A stretch of DNA of 64,000 nt from Paracoccaceae bacterium (GCA_014872875.1 WKFI01000019.1:1-64000); one strand, 5' to 3'. Shown: positions 15,940 to 24,371, counted from the stretch's first letter. Notes: generated by a model from the letters alone, not told the origin. Numbers and translations are program-made.

Positions 15940-17232
15940 TCAGCTGCGCTGATCCCACATCTGGTCATAGGCTTTCATGTGCTTGATCAGCAGATCGCCA
16001 TGCTTGGCGTACCAGTCCGGGATCGACCGGAAATCCTTGATCCGGGCTTTGCCGCCTTCGATCGCCACAACGGGCCAATCACCGACGAGGGCGTTGTCGA
16101 TGCCGAACAGTTCGGTGCCCCACCAGTCAGCGTCACCAAAGGCATGCGCACCCTTGCCACCGTCCTTCATGGCTGCGGTCACCGCATCCGGATCGGCGGA
16201 ACCCGCCTTTTCGGCGGCCGCCTTCCACAGATCCATGATCGAGGCGTATTCCCAGCTTACCGCGCCCCACTGACCGGGATGCCGTTTGTTGAACTCGGCA
16301 TAGAACCCGTTCGGGTCAGAGAAGTTGATATTGTCCGCGTTCAATGCCGGGTCGTCGAAATCCGGAAACTGGAAGATGAAGCCTTCCATGAACTCTTCCG
16401 AGGTCTTGGCGATCATCTGGTCATAGAAGTCCGCGGTGCAGGAAATGATCTGCCCTTTGAAGCCCTGCTGGAACAGCTGCTCGGCAATCGGGTGCACGTA
16501 ATCAGAGTAGCAAGTGTCCAGACAAACGATGTCGGGGTTCTTGCTGATCAAACGGGTTACAACCGGTGCAAAGTCTGTTGTGGCTGGGTCGAAAAGCAGT
16601 GGTTCGTCCAGCATCTCGATCCCGGCGGCTTCGAACGCGGCCAGATAGGTGGCAACCGATGGCAGCCCCAAAGCATCGTCCTGGGCACACATCACAGCTG
16701 TTTTCAGCTCGGGCCGGTTTTCAGCCAACCATTCCACGCCGGTCACGTTGTAGATCGGATGTACTTCGGCCGGTGCGATCAGGGTGTTCGTGTCGGGTGA
16801 CAGGTCCGACGGCAGCAGTGTTGAGAACAACATGCCGGTCTTGTCCGCCACCGGCTGAACGCCTGGCCAGGTGTCGCCGCCCAGCATCATGATAAAGCTC
16901 ACGCCGTCCTCGCGGATCAGCTTGGTCGCACCGGTACGCGCCTTGGCCGGATCATATTCGTTGTCATACGACACGAATTCGACCTTGTGCATGCCATCGG
17001 CCAGCTTGATGCCACCAGCGGCGTTAACGCGCTCGGCCCAAATCTCACATCCGTCCAGGCCCGGCTTGCCCCAGGCGGCTACGGCACCGGTCAACGGTGC
17101 CAGAAAACCGATCTTGATCGTATCGCCAGCGGCAAAAACGGATCCGGGCAAACCGGCACTCAGCGCTGTCACTGCCGAAGACTTGAGGAAGGTTCTCCTG
17201 GACAGGCCGGATCCCACGAATTTGGAAATCAT
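15940..17232 (-). CDS. LIV-type ABC transporter substrate-binding protein with Tat signal
   Basis: 430 aa. The N-terminus has a twin-arginine signal (SRRTFLKSSAVTALSAGLPGSVFA, read as SRRTFLK motif plus hydrophobic stretch, cut near residue 35). The mature part is a type I periplasmic binding protein beginning IKIGFLAPLTGAVAAWGKPG. It resembles the AmiC/UrtA/amide-binding branch rather than LivJ/K. It is first in the operon, behind GGGAG and an upstream region with repeated ACCA/TGGT boxes. Its closest relative in view is the signal-less protein at 18430-19740. Tat export suggests folding in the cytoplasm before transport. Confidence 0.9.
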   Translation of the reverse strand: MISKFVGSGLSRRTFLKSSAVTALSAGLPGSVFAAGDTIKIGFLAPLTGAVAAWGKPGLDGCEIWAERVNAAGGIKLADGMHKVEFVSYDNEYDPAKARTGATKLIREDGVSFIMMLGGDTWPGVQPVADKTGMLFSTLLPSDLSPDTNTLIAPAEVHPIYNVTGVEWLAENRPELKTAVMCAQDDALGLPSVATYLAAFEAAGIEMLDEPLLFDPATTDFAPVVTRLISKNPDIVCLDTCYSDYVHPIAEQLFQQGFKGQIISCTADFYDQMIAKTSEEFMEGFIFQFPDFDDPALNADNINFSDPNGFYAEFNKRHPGQWGAVSWEYASIMDLWKAAAEKAGSADPDAVTAAMKDGGKGAHAFGDADWWGTELFGIDNALVGDWPVVAIEGGKARIKDFRSIPDWYAKHGDLLIKHMKAYDQMWDQRS

Positions 17233-17330
17233 TGCATTCTCCCATGTTGGAACCGCTCGGAACCGAGCGGCCGAAAGATGTCTGAAACCCGTCGCCGTTC
17301 TTGCGTGGCCTCTCTATTGGGCAACCTCCA

Positions 17331-17404
17331 AACCAGTTTTGAACCAGTTTGGAAATTGGACCGGTCTCACCAAGACGCTAACAGACTCCACCCTTAACCA
17401 GCAA
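17331..17404 (-). promoter_or_regulatory. Promoter and box array of the LIV-type transporter operon
   Basis: On the minus strand TTGCTG (17404-17399) can serve as -35 and TGTTAG as -10. They are followed by TTGGTGAGACC starting at 17373, 25 bp after the -35. The same -35-to-box distance (24-25 bp) is seen at dmmD and tmm. Further downstream are two direct AACCAG repeats 11 bp apart (17331-17336 and 17342-17347), about one helical turn. Confidence 0.5.
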
Positions 17405-17417
17405 GAAATTTTGTTTC

Positions 17418-17454
17418 TTTTTGGTACATCTTTTTGGACCAATTTCAGAACCAG
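17418..17454. promoter_or_regulatory. TTGGT/ACCAA box cluster upstream of the transporter operon
   Basis: TTTTTGGTACA (17418-17428, identical to 6863-6873) is followed by TTGGACCAATTTCAG (17434-17448) and AACCAG (17449-17454). The string ACCAATTTCAG recurs exactly at 17548-17558. Confidence 0.5.
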
Positions 17455-17535
17455 TACTCCGAACGCTCAATTTAATCGGCATCAATACGTTGAAAATACA
17501 TCACTATTTGCGAAATGACGTGACGCTAATCCGGA

Positions 17536-17558
17536 ACCAATTTTGATACCAATTTCAG
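17536..17558 (+). promoter_or_regulatory. ACCAATTT direct repeats upstream of the FadR-type regulator
   Basis: ACCAATTTT (17536-17544) and ACCAATTTC (17548-17556) are repeated 12 bp apart. They lie about 155 bp before the regulator start and could mediate autoregulation. Confidence 0.45.
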
Positions 17559-17713
17559 CACCGCACTTGCACAAACAGCCCGCCAAGGATACATATGGAA
17601 CTCGGCAAACTGGCGATCTTGGCTTGAAATCTCCCCCGTCAAGGCACTACGAGAAGCGATCCGCCGCCCGTTACGACAACAGATTCTTGGCCAAAAACGC
17701 CCGAGTTCAGCAC

Positions 17714-18442
17714 ATGCGCACCGAAGACGACGCCACCACAACCCAGATCCTGACCACGCATTCCGTCGGAGCGACCGTTCAGGTCGTCATCGACACCTTG
17801 TTTGCGCGCATCAAGGCTGGAAACTACCCGGTGGACACAAGACTACCGTCAGAGCGGACGCTGGCGTCTGAACTGGGCGTAGCACGCAACACGGTCCGTG
17901 AAGCATTGGACGTGCTGGAAACTCAGAATGTGATCCAGCGGCGGCCTGGATCCGGCAGCTTTGTGAAGTTTCATTCAGCTCCCAAGCCGGAAACGCCATA
18001 TTCGACACTCGCAAAAGAAACCTCCCCGCTGGATCATCTGGTTGTACGCGGCATCCTGGAGCCGGAGATGGTTCGCTTGGCCGTGGTCAATATGAACCCG
18101 CGCCAGATTGACGAACTGGATCAGATCCTGTCCCGGATTGAAACCGTGCGGACTGATGCGGGTGAGTTTATTGAGCTGGAAGAAAACCTGTACCGCAAGA
18201 TCGCCGAAGGAACCGGAAACCCTCTGCTGTCCTCTTGCTATGAACTGACGATCGAGGCTTGCCGGCTAAGCTATCGGACCGCCTTACGCCATCGACATCT
18301 GACACCGCAGCGCATTCAGGAGTACCAGAAGCGCTACAACACCTTGTTCAACGCCATCGCATCGCGGGACGTCGAATCAGCGGTCGAATTCATCAAGCTG
18401 CACCTGATCGAAGAACAAAAGCTACTGCTTCAGGAAACCTGA
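17714..18442 (+). CDS. FadR-family GntR transcriptional regulator (FCD domain)
   Basis: 242 aa from ATG 17714; upstream frame extension is rejected because it lacks family similarity. Residues about 22-85 form the winged helix, with LPSERTLASELGVARNTVREALDVLE and QRRPGSGSFV. Residues about 105-235 are an all-helical FCD ligand domain. The usual FCD metal ligands appear altered: the first-helix D-x-x-x-H is replaced by E-E-N-L-Y, while later His residues near FIKLHL remain. It is divergent from the transporter operon, and its 3' end overlaps the convergent signal-less binding protein by 13 bp. FadR-type proteins bind TGGT/ACCA half-sites, so it is the best candidate for the box arrays found here. 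Confidence 0.9.
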   Translation: MRTEDDATTTQILTTHSVGATVQVVIDTLFARIKAGNYPVDTRLPSERTLASELGVARNTVREALDVLETQNVIQRRPGSGSFVKFHSAPKPETPYSTLAKETSPLDHLVVRGILEPEMVRLAVVNMNPRQIDELDQILSRIETVRTDAGEFIELEENLYRKIAEGTGNPLLSSCYELTIEACRLSYRTALRHRHLTPQRIQEYQKRYNTLFNAIASRDVESAVEFIKLHLIEEQKLLLQET

Positions 18443-19740
18443 CCTGCTCGTGACCGTGCTGTCAGACCGGGCTGCGGCGTGCCGGTTTCAAGGCGCTGAT
18501 GCCATAGCTGCCCTAAATCAGACATCTCTTTCTTCAGCAATGCCCCATGCTGGGCCAGCCAGGCCGGGATCGAAACGAACTCCGCAATCTCCGCTTTACC
18601 ACCGCGAATTTCGACGACAGGCCAATCGCCGATCAGTGCATTGGAGATGCCAAACAGATCATCTCCCCACCACTCTGCAGGGCCAAAGGCGTGCGTCACA
18701 TGCCCCAACTGCTTCATGGCGGCCAGGACAGACACCGGCTGAACCGACCCGGCTTTTTCCACCGCAGCATGCCAAATGTCCAGGATTGCTGCATATTCCC
18801 AGCTCACAGCTGACCAAGTGTTTGGGAACCTTGAGACGTATTCCTCGAAAAATGCCTTGGGCCGATTGAAGAAAAAGGCCTTCTCGCGAAGCATGGGGTC
18901 GTCAAAGTCCGGAAACTGGAAAATGACACCTTCCATAAAATCCTTGGACGTCCGTTCTACGAGACGGTCGTAGCCGTCCATCGTGCAACTGATGATCTGC
19001 CCTTTAAAGCCTTTTGCATAAGCATGTTCCGTCATTGCATGAACAGTCGGTTCATATGACGAACACCAGCACAAGATGTCGGGATTCGTTTCAAGCATAG
19101 CGTCCACGACCGCGGCAGGATCAGCGGTATCGGGGTCGTACTGGATCTCTTTGACGATTGGCTTTTGCGACGCTTTGAAAGCGGCGCGGTAAACCGCCTG
19201 TGCGGGCAAACCCAAAAGATCCGCCTGACTGCAAAGAGCAACGGTATTCAGATTCGGCCGTTTCTCGGCCAACCAGGCAACACCAGTAACGTTCTGTATC
19301 GGGTGCGCTTCGCTTGGAGCAATCAGGTAGGGCGTGTCCGGCGAAAGATCCGTTGGCAACAAAGTCGACGTCAGCACCTTGTTCCGCATCAGAAAGCCCT
19401 GAACCGGCGCAAAAGTATCCCCTCCCAGCATCAACAGCAGCTTGCAGTCGTGTTTCTGGACAAGTTCAACCGCCCCCTCCAACGCTCGGTCGGGCTCGTA
19501 CCTGCAATCATATGCATGGATTTTTATCGGATACCTGCGCCCGCCAATCAGCAAGCCGCCGGCCTTGTTCAACCAATCCTCCCAGATTCGGCAACCGTTC
19601 AAACCGGGCTGCCCCCAGCTTTCCACCGGACCGGTCAAAGGACCCAAAAAGCCAATATTGACTGATTCTGACATCCCCACCGACAGGCGGGGCATGGTCG
19701 CTCGGGCGGCCAGGAGGTTGGCGAAGCTGGAAGAACTCAT
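18430..19740 (-). CDS. Type I binding-protein paralogue without signal peptide
   Basis: 436 aa, aligned over nearly its whole length with the binding protein at 15940-17232 (shared blocks include PLTG-V-WG-PGL-GC-IW, MLGGDT, STLLP-DLSPDT, HPI-NVTGV-WLAE, GFKGQIISCT and FMEG-IFQFPDFDDP). Its N-terminus (MSSSSFANLLAARATMPRL) has no hydrophobic core, no Tat motif and no lipobox, so it should stay in the cytoplasm. The start is uncertain: ATG 19740, 19695 or 19674, none with a good ribosome binding site. It is divergent from tmm and shares its box-rich upstream region. A cytoplasmic ligand sensor, as AmiC is for the amidase operon, is one possibility; a decayed transporter part is the other. Confidence 0.85.
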   Translation of the reverse strand: MSSSSFANLLAARATMPRLSVGMSESVNIGFLGPLTGPVESWGQPGLNGCRIWEDWLNKAGGLLIGGRRYPIKIHAYDCRYEPDRALEGAVELVQKHDCKLLLMLGGDTFAPVQGFLMRNKVLTSTLLPTDLSPDTPYLIAPSEAHPIQNVTGVAWLAEKRPNLNTVALCSQADLLGLPAQAVYRAAFKASQKPIVKEIQYDPDTADPAAVVDAMLETNPDILCWCSSYEPTVHAMTEHAYAKGFKGQIISCTMDGYDRLVERTSKDFMEGVIFQFPDFDDPMLREKAFFFNRPKAFFEEYVSRFPNTWSAVSWEYAAILDIWHAAVEKAGSVQPVSVLAAMKQLGHVTHAFGPAEWWGDDLFGISNALIGDWPVVEIRGGKAEIAEFVSIPAWLAQHGALLKKEMSDLGQLWHQRLETGTPQPGLTARSRAGQVS

Positions 19741-19810
19741 GCGAAAAATCTAGCAGCAAAACATCGGCTTGCCAGCCCAATTTACAGAAAAACTTATTCC
19801 CAAGGTGAAA

Positions 19811-19891
19811 ATTGGTTGACTTATCGGTCCGAATTTGGACTGATTTGGACCAGACCAAAGGAACCAAAAGCGAATATTGGTCTATACCAAT
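19811..19891 (+). promoter_or_regulatory. tmm promoter with ACCA/TGGT operator array
   Basis: TTGACT (19816-19821) is a likely -35. TTTGGAC is repeated with 10-bp period (19834-19840 and 19844-19850), and TGGACCAGACCAA (19846-19858) starts 24 bp after the -35 end, as at dmmD. Then come GGAACCAAAAG (19860-19870) and the near-perfect palindrome ATTGGTCTATACCAAT (19876-19891), directly before the AGGGAG ribosome binding site. Both TTTGG-N6-CCAAA (19844-19859) and ATTGG-N6-CCAAT have the same arm spacing. Confidence 0.65.
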
Positions 19892-19903
19892 AGGGAGATT
19901 ACA

Positions 19904-21253
19904 ATGTCCAAGAAACGCATCGCCATTATCGGAGCCGGCCCATCCGGCCTGGCCCAGCTGCGTGCATTCCAGTCTGCTGCGCAAAAAGGCGAAGAAATTC
20001 CCGAAATCGTCTGCTTTGAAAAGCAGGACGACTGGGGCGGTCTGTGGAACTACACATGGCGCACCGGTCTGGACGAGAACGGAGAGCCTGTTCACTGCTC
20101 GATGTATCGCTATCTGTGGTCGAACGGCCCCAAGGAAGGCCTGGAATTCGCCGACTATTCGTTTGAGGAACACTTCGGCAAACAAATCGCATCCTACCCG
20201 CCGCGTGCCGTTCTGATGGATTACATCGAAGGCCGCGTGAAGAAGGCCAATGTCCGCGACTGGATCCGCTTCAACAGCCCGATCCGCTGGGTCGAGTACA
20301 ATGACGACAAAGGCAACTTCACAGTCACGGTGCATGATCACAGCAAGGACAGCACCTACAAGGAAGACTTCGACCACGTCATCTGTGCGTCGGGTCACTT
20401 TTCGACACCAAACGTCCCTTTCTATCCCGGCTTCGACACGTTCAATGGCCGCATCCTGCACGCGCATGACTTCCGCGATGCGCGCGAATTCGCAGGTCAG
20501 GACATCCTGGTGGTCGGTGCATCCTACTCGGCAGAAGACATTGGATCGCAGTGCTGGAAATACGGCGCCAAATCGATCACCAGTTCCTACCGGACCGCAC
20601 CGATGGGCTTCAAATGGCCGGACAACTGGGAAGAGAAACCCGGCATCGAAAGCGTCAACCACAATACGGTCACCTTTGCGGATGGCTCGACCAAGGATGT
20701 GGACGCGATCATCCTTTGCACCGGCTACAAACACTTCTTCAACTTCCTGCCGGACGATCTGCGCCTGAAGACCGCGAACCGCTTGGCGGCAGCTGACCTC
20801 TACAAGGGTGTGGTCTATGCCCATAACCCCAAGATGTTCTATCTGGGCATGCAAGACCAGTGGTTCACATTCAACATGTTCGACGCGCAGGCCTGGTGGG
20901 TCCGCGACGCGATCATGGGCAAGATCGACATCTCGGGCGTCTCCAAAGACGACATGCTAGCCGACGTGAAAGAACGCGAAACCCGCGAAGAAGCGTCCGA
21001 TGACGTGAAATACGCGATCAAATACCAAGCGGAATACGTCAAAGAGCTGGTCGCCGAAACCGACTATCCCAGCTTCGACATCGACGGCGCCTGTCAGGCG
21101 TTCTTCGAATGGAAAGGCCACAAGGCAGAAGACATCATGGCCTTCCGCAACAACAGCTACAAATCGGTCATCACCGGCACCATGGCTCCTGTGCATCATA
21201 CGCCCTGGAAAGACGCGCTGGACGACTCTCTGGAATCCTATCTCCAGAATTGA
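19904..21253 (+). CDS. tmm: Trimethylamine monooxygenase (flavin-containing monooxygenase)
   Basis: 449 aa, the usual length of bacterial Tmm. FAD-binding GAGPSG (residues 10-15), the FMO fingerprint [11 protein letters not shown] (180-190), NADPH-binding GASYSAED (205-212) and the C-terminal ATG-like [10 protein letters not shown] are all present. It oxidises trimethylamine to trimethylamine N-oxide with NADPH and oxygen. ATG 19904 is set by AGGGAG nine bases upstream; a frame starting at 19877 would include the operator. It is monocistronic, ending with a hairpin at 21259-21290. Sequence features strongly favour Tmm over generic FMOs, supported by dmm, mgs and mgd nearby. Confidence 0.94.
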   Translation: MSKKRIAIIGAGPSGLAQLRAFQSAAQKGEEIPEIVCFEKQDDWGGLWNYTWRTGLDENGEPVHCSMYRYLWSNGPKEGLEFADYSFEEHFGKQIASYPPRAVLMDYIEGRVKKANVRDWIRFNSPIRWVEYNDDKGNFTVTVHDHSKDSTYKEDFDHVICASGHFSTPNVPFYPGFDTFNGRILHAHDFRDAREFAGQDILVVGASYSAEDIGSQCWKYGAKSITSSYRTAPMGFKWPDNWEEKPGIESVNHNTVTFADGSTKDVDAIILCTGYKHFFNFLPDDLRLKTANRLAAADLYKGVVYAHNPKMFYLGMQDQWFTFNMFDAQAWWVRDAIMGKIDISGVSKDDMLADVKERETREEASDDVKYAIKYQAEYVKELVAETDYPSFDIDGACQAFFEWKGHKAEDIMAFRNNSYKSVITGTMAPVHHTPWKDALDDSLESYLQN

Positions 21254-21258
21254 CCGAT

Positions 21259-21290
21259 TTGGCGCGCGCTGACCCTGCGGCGCGCGCCAA
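21259..21290 (+). terminator. Hairpin downstream of tmm
   Basis: TTGGCGCGCG (21259-21268) pairs with CGCGCGCCAA (21281-21290), 10 bp perfect, 12-nt loop. The tail TTGGGC has no real T-run, so termination may need Rho or may be partial. Confidence 0.6.
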
Positions 21291-21352
21291 TTGGGCGGCT
21301 CTCGACGTCTAAGCGTTTTACCCGGATGGGCGCAGACGCTAGACTGTCATAC

Positions 21353-22357
21353 ATGAAGCGAACTGACACCATGACTCTGGGTTTTCTGATCTTTCCGGGC
21401 TTTCCGATGGCCTGTCTGACCTCAGCGATCGAACCGCTGCGCGCGGCGAACGAGATTGCCGGGAAGGAAACCTTTCGCTGGCGTGTCCTGTCCGAGACCG
21501 GAGAGGGCGTGAACGCCTCGGCCAATGTGGTGTTCCAGCCGGACGGTTCGCTGAGTGACGCCGAGGATCTTGATGTTCTGTTCCTCATGTCGAGCCCACA
21601 AGGTAAATTCGAGGATCCCAAATCCTCCAATGGCAAGCTGCGCCATCTGGCCCGACACGGTGTGATTATGGGAGCTGTCTCAGGCGGTCTGTTCCCGCTT
21701 GCACGATCCGGCCTTCTTGAGGGGCACAGCTGTTCCGTCCACTGGTGCTATAAGGCCGCGTTCCAGGCGGAATTCCCGTCGCTGGAAACGGTCGATGACG
21801 TTATCGTTCTGGACCGCAGGCGGTTCACCGCCAGCGGCGCTGCCGCCATGTTCGACCTTTCCCTGAAGATGATCGAGCAGACCTTGGGCGATGCTGTCAT
21901 GACCGAGGTCGCCTGTTGGTTCCAACACCCCTTGGTGCGCGCCGAAGGGGTTCGGCAAAAGATACCTGCCTTCAAGACTGACAGCACCGCTGACAGCCTG
22001 CCACCCTCGGTGGCCAGGGCTGTAGAGATCTTTGCTGACAATCTGGAGCATCCTGTTTCGATCCGCGATATCGCATCCGAAGTCGGAGTGTCCCCACGCC
22101 AGCTGGAACGCAGTTTCAAATCGGCCACAGGGCAAAGCCCTGCTCTGTATTACCGGACGCTTCGGATGAATGCGGCGCGCCAACTGGTGATGTATTCGCG
22201 CGACTCGATCACTTCGATCGCCAATGCGGTGGGCTATGCCACTTCATCAACCCTGTCCCAGCATTACCGCGAGAGCTTTGGCGTCACGCCGCAGGAAGAG
22301 CGCCGAAACGTGAATCTATTCCGCGTTCAGGACAATCGACCGATCCCGTCGGTCTAA
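21353..22357 (+). CDS. GlxA-type AraC-family regulator (DJ-1/PfpI domain plus HTH)
   Basis: 334 aa from ATG 21353. Residues about 5-190 are a DJ-1/PfpI-like domain (LGFLIFPGFPMACLTSAIEPLRAAN; the usual nucleophile elbow is AVSGGLFPLA, so the catalytic Cys is replaced by Ser or Gly). Residues about 220-320 are a double AraC HTH (IRDIASEVGVSPRQLERSFKSATGQSP and SITSIANAVGYATSSTLSQHYRESFGVTP). This architecture is common in regulators of glycine betaine, carnitine and related methylated-amine catabolism. It is 99 bp after tmm, convergent with the desaturase-family gene with only 2 bp between stops. Target genes are unknown. Confidence 0.88.
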   Translation: MKRTDTMTLGFLIFPGFPMACLTSAIEPLRAANEIAGKETFRWRVLSETGEGVNASANVVFQPDGSLSDAEDLDVLFLMSSPQGKFEDPKSSNGKLRHLARHGVIMGAVSGGLFPLARSGLLEGHSCSVHWCYKAAFQAEFPSLETVDDVIVLDRRRFTASGAAAMFDLSLKMIEQTLGDAVMTEVACWFQHPLVRAEGVRQKIPAFKTDSTADSLPPSVARAVEIFADNLEHPVSIRDIASEVGVSPRQLERSFKSATGQSPALYYRTLRMNAARQLVMYSRDSITSIANAVGYATSSTLSQHYRESFGVTPQEERRNVNLFRVQDNRPIPSV

Positions 22358-22359
22358 AC

Positions 22360-23340
22360 TCAACTGCCCATGATCCGTTTGCGACGTTCTCGTATGTGGG
22401 CGTCTGCCTCAACCGTGCCGTCATGGAATGACCCAAAGACCTTGTCCCAAGGTACTTCGAGAGAGCCATAATTGCATTCGAAATACCGGTGATGCATCTG
22501 GTGATGGAACGTGCCCAGGCGCAAGCGGTTCTTGTTCCTGACCAGCAAACCTTCGAACCCGGTATGGGTCGTGGCCGCCGTCAGCGCATTAAACTGCAGA
22601 TGGTACAAGACATGTACCGGGCTGGTGGGTACAACAAAATGCACCAGGACCGATCCCAGGAACAGGATATGTTCAACCGGATGCATCGACATGCCGGACC
22701 AGGGCCCCACGTTGATATTGCGGTGATGCAGCGCGTGAACGTGTTTGTAAAAGAACGGCACATGCAGCAACCGATGAATCCAGTAGAACCAGAAGCTTTC
22801 CCAGATCGGGATCAACCAGAACAGTGCGATGAACCAGATCGGATTGTCCGACCAAAGCAACACCGGAGCATACCCGTTGGCCATAGCCCAGAACAGCAGC
22901 ACCTCGTAGGCGGTCCAGAAGAACACGCCGCTGCCCAGAGTCCAAAACATGTTGTCCCGGATCTGGCCGCCAAGGGTGAATTGCTTTCCGTTCTTCATCA
23001 ACGGCCGCGGATCGTATTTCAGCCGCTTGCCCTGCGCCGTGAAAGTGTAAAAGAACAGATGCAATAGCCCCGCGACGCCTGCCATCAGGACCAAATTGCG
23101 GACATACATGGGGAGGATCCAGTCCCAAGACAGGGTCATTGCCTGCTGTAACGGCGGTTGAAACCATGTCCAGCAAATCAGGGCGATACCGGCGATAATC
23201 AATTTCTCCGAGATCAGAAACCATCCCCCCAGCCACCACTTCACGGCAGCCAAAGGACGCGGTGGCCACTGCATCATCGGCGATGTCTGTAGCGGCAATT
23301 GCGGCAGGTGGTTCCAACCTTTCAGCTGTTCTTCACTCAT
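22360..23340 (-). CDS. Sterol desaturase / fatty acid hydroxylase family membrane protein
   Basis: 326 aa from ATG 23340 with GGAGAG upstream. At least four hydrophobic segments and the di-iron histidine boxes typical of the family are present: HRLLH, HALHH, HPVEH and FHHQMHHRYFECNYG. Such enzymes hydroxylate or desaturate membrane-bound lipids with oxygen. It is divergent from the LysR-type gene, which may control it. No link to amine catabolism is obvious. Substrates in bacteria include ornithine lipids, sterol-like lipids and carotenoids; the sequence does not decide. Confidence 0.85.
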   Translation of the reverse strand: MSEEQLKGWNHLPQLPLQTSPMMQWPPRPLAAVKWWLGGWFLISEKLIIAGIALICWTWFQPPLQQAMTLSWDWILPMYVRNLVLMAGVAGLLHLFFYTFTAQGKRLKYDPRPLMKNGKQFTLGGQIRDNMFWTLGSGVFFWTAYEVLLFWAMANGYAPVLLWSDNPIWFIALFWLIPIWESFWFYWIHRLLHVPFFYKHVHALHHRNINVGPWSGMSMHPVEHILFLGSVLVHFVVPTSPVHVLYHLQFNALTAATTHTGFEGLLVRNKNRLRLGTFHHQMHHRYFECNYGSLEVPWDKVFGSFHDGTVEADAHIRERRKRIMGS

Positions 23341-23438
23341 CGATCTCTCCACGCGGTTCTTTAGCGATGATGGCAAATGTTCTATTGTTGGAAAAACGGA
23401 ATTATCTGCACAGTATCCTCTGATTTTCCGAGGTAAGG

Positions 23439-24368
23439 ATGACAGTCACGCTCAAAGCCATGCGGTATTTCACAACCGCGCTTCGATACGGGAACATTTC
23501 GCGCGCCGCCGACAGCATGAATGTAGCGCCCTCGGCCGTCGGCGCCGCGCTGGATCAGATCGAGGCACAGTTTCAGTTGCAATTGGTGACCCGACACCGG
23601 GCAAGGGGGATTGAGCCAACCCGCGCTGGAAATGAGATGGCCCGCAAGTTCGAACGCCTCCTGGAGGAGTATGACGCGATCCTCTCGGAAGGACGCGACT
23701 TGCAACAAGCGCTCAGCGGAACTCTGCGATTGGGGTATTATGCGCCGATCGCCCCAGCTTTCCTACCCGGGATCGTCGCGGATCTTGTACCGCCTTGGGG
23801 TGAGGTCGCCTTGGCCCTCACCGAATGCGACAACACCAGTGCCCAAGCCGGACTGATCGAAGGCCGGTTCGACGCGATCCTGTTCGTCCCTGATGGCACC
23901 CATCCCGAGATCGAGTTTAACCCAATCCTGCAAGCGCCTGCCTATGCCTTGCTGCCCGCAGATCATCCGCTATGCAGTCAGCAGGCAATCCGCTTGGCCG
24001 ATCTAGCCGACCTGCCCATGATCGCCCTGAACCGCCCCATGGTCACTGACTACTACAGACAGATTTTTTCGGCCCTAGGGCGCGAGCCGAACACCGTGAT
24101 CCAAGCCGATACGACCGAAATGGTGCGATCGCTCGTTGGGGCCGGGCTGGGATATGCCGTGCTGAACATGCGACCCAAAACCGATGTCAGCTATGCCGGG
24201 GACCATTTGGAAACGCGTCCCATCTTGGGCGCGGGCCCACCGCTGACCCTGGCCGTCGGGTACAACAAATCAAACCCCAGGCGCGTTGTGAGCACGTTTG
24301 TGTCGCGCTGTATGACATGGGCGCAGTCGGAACAAGCATCGGAATTCATTGTCCCGCAACCAGAATAA
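23439..24368 (+). CDS. LysR-family transcriptional regulator
   Basis: 309 aa. N-terminal winged helix (MRYFTTALRYGNISRAADSMNVAPSAVGAALDQIEAQF), long linker helix, and a type 2 periplasmic-binding-fold effector domain from about residue 90. It starts at ATG 23439 with GAGG upstream. It is divergent from the sterol-desaturase-family gene with 98 bp between them, the classic LysR arrangement, so that gene is the likeliest target. It ends two bases before the terminator shared with mgdD. Confidence 0.9.
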   Translation: MTVTLKAMRYFTTALRYGNISRAADSMNVAPSAVGAALDQIEAQFQLQLVTRHRARGIEPTRAGNEMARKFERLLEEYDAILSEGRDLQQALSGTLRLGYYAPIAPAFLPGIVADLVPPWGEVALALTECDNTSAQAGLIEGRFDAILFVPDGTHPEIEFNPILQAPAYALLPADHPLCSQQAIRLADLADLPMIALNRPMVTDYYRQIFSALGREPNTVIQADTTEMVRSLVGAGLGYAVLNMRPKTDVSYAGDHLETRPILGAGPPLTLAVGYNKSNPRRVVSTFVSRCMTWAQSEQASEFIVPQPE

Positions 24369-24371
24369 GAA

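Larger units (their letters stand above)
17233..17713. other. Divergent control region between transporter operon and gntR-type gene
   Basis: 481 bp with no gene, dense in ACCA/TGGT boxes (17331-17373, 17418-17454 and 17536-17558). It must hold promoters in both directions. The 3' half (17560-17713) shows no further recognisable element. Confidence 0.65.

Noticed and set aside
17543-17713. Extension of the FadR-type regulator to 17543
   Set aside because: The extra 57 residues are low-similarity and cross the regulatory boxes; the winged helix begins soon after ATG 17714.
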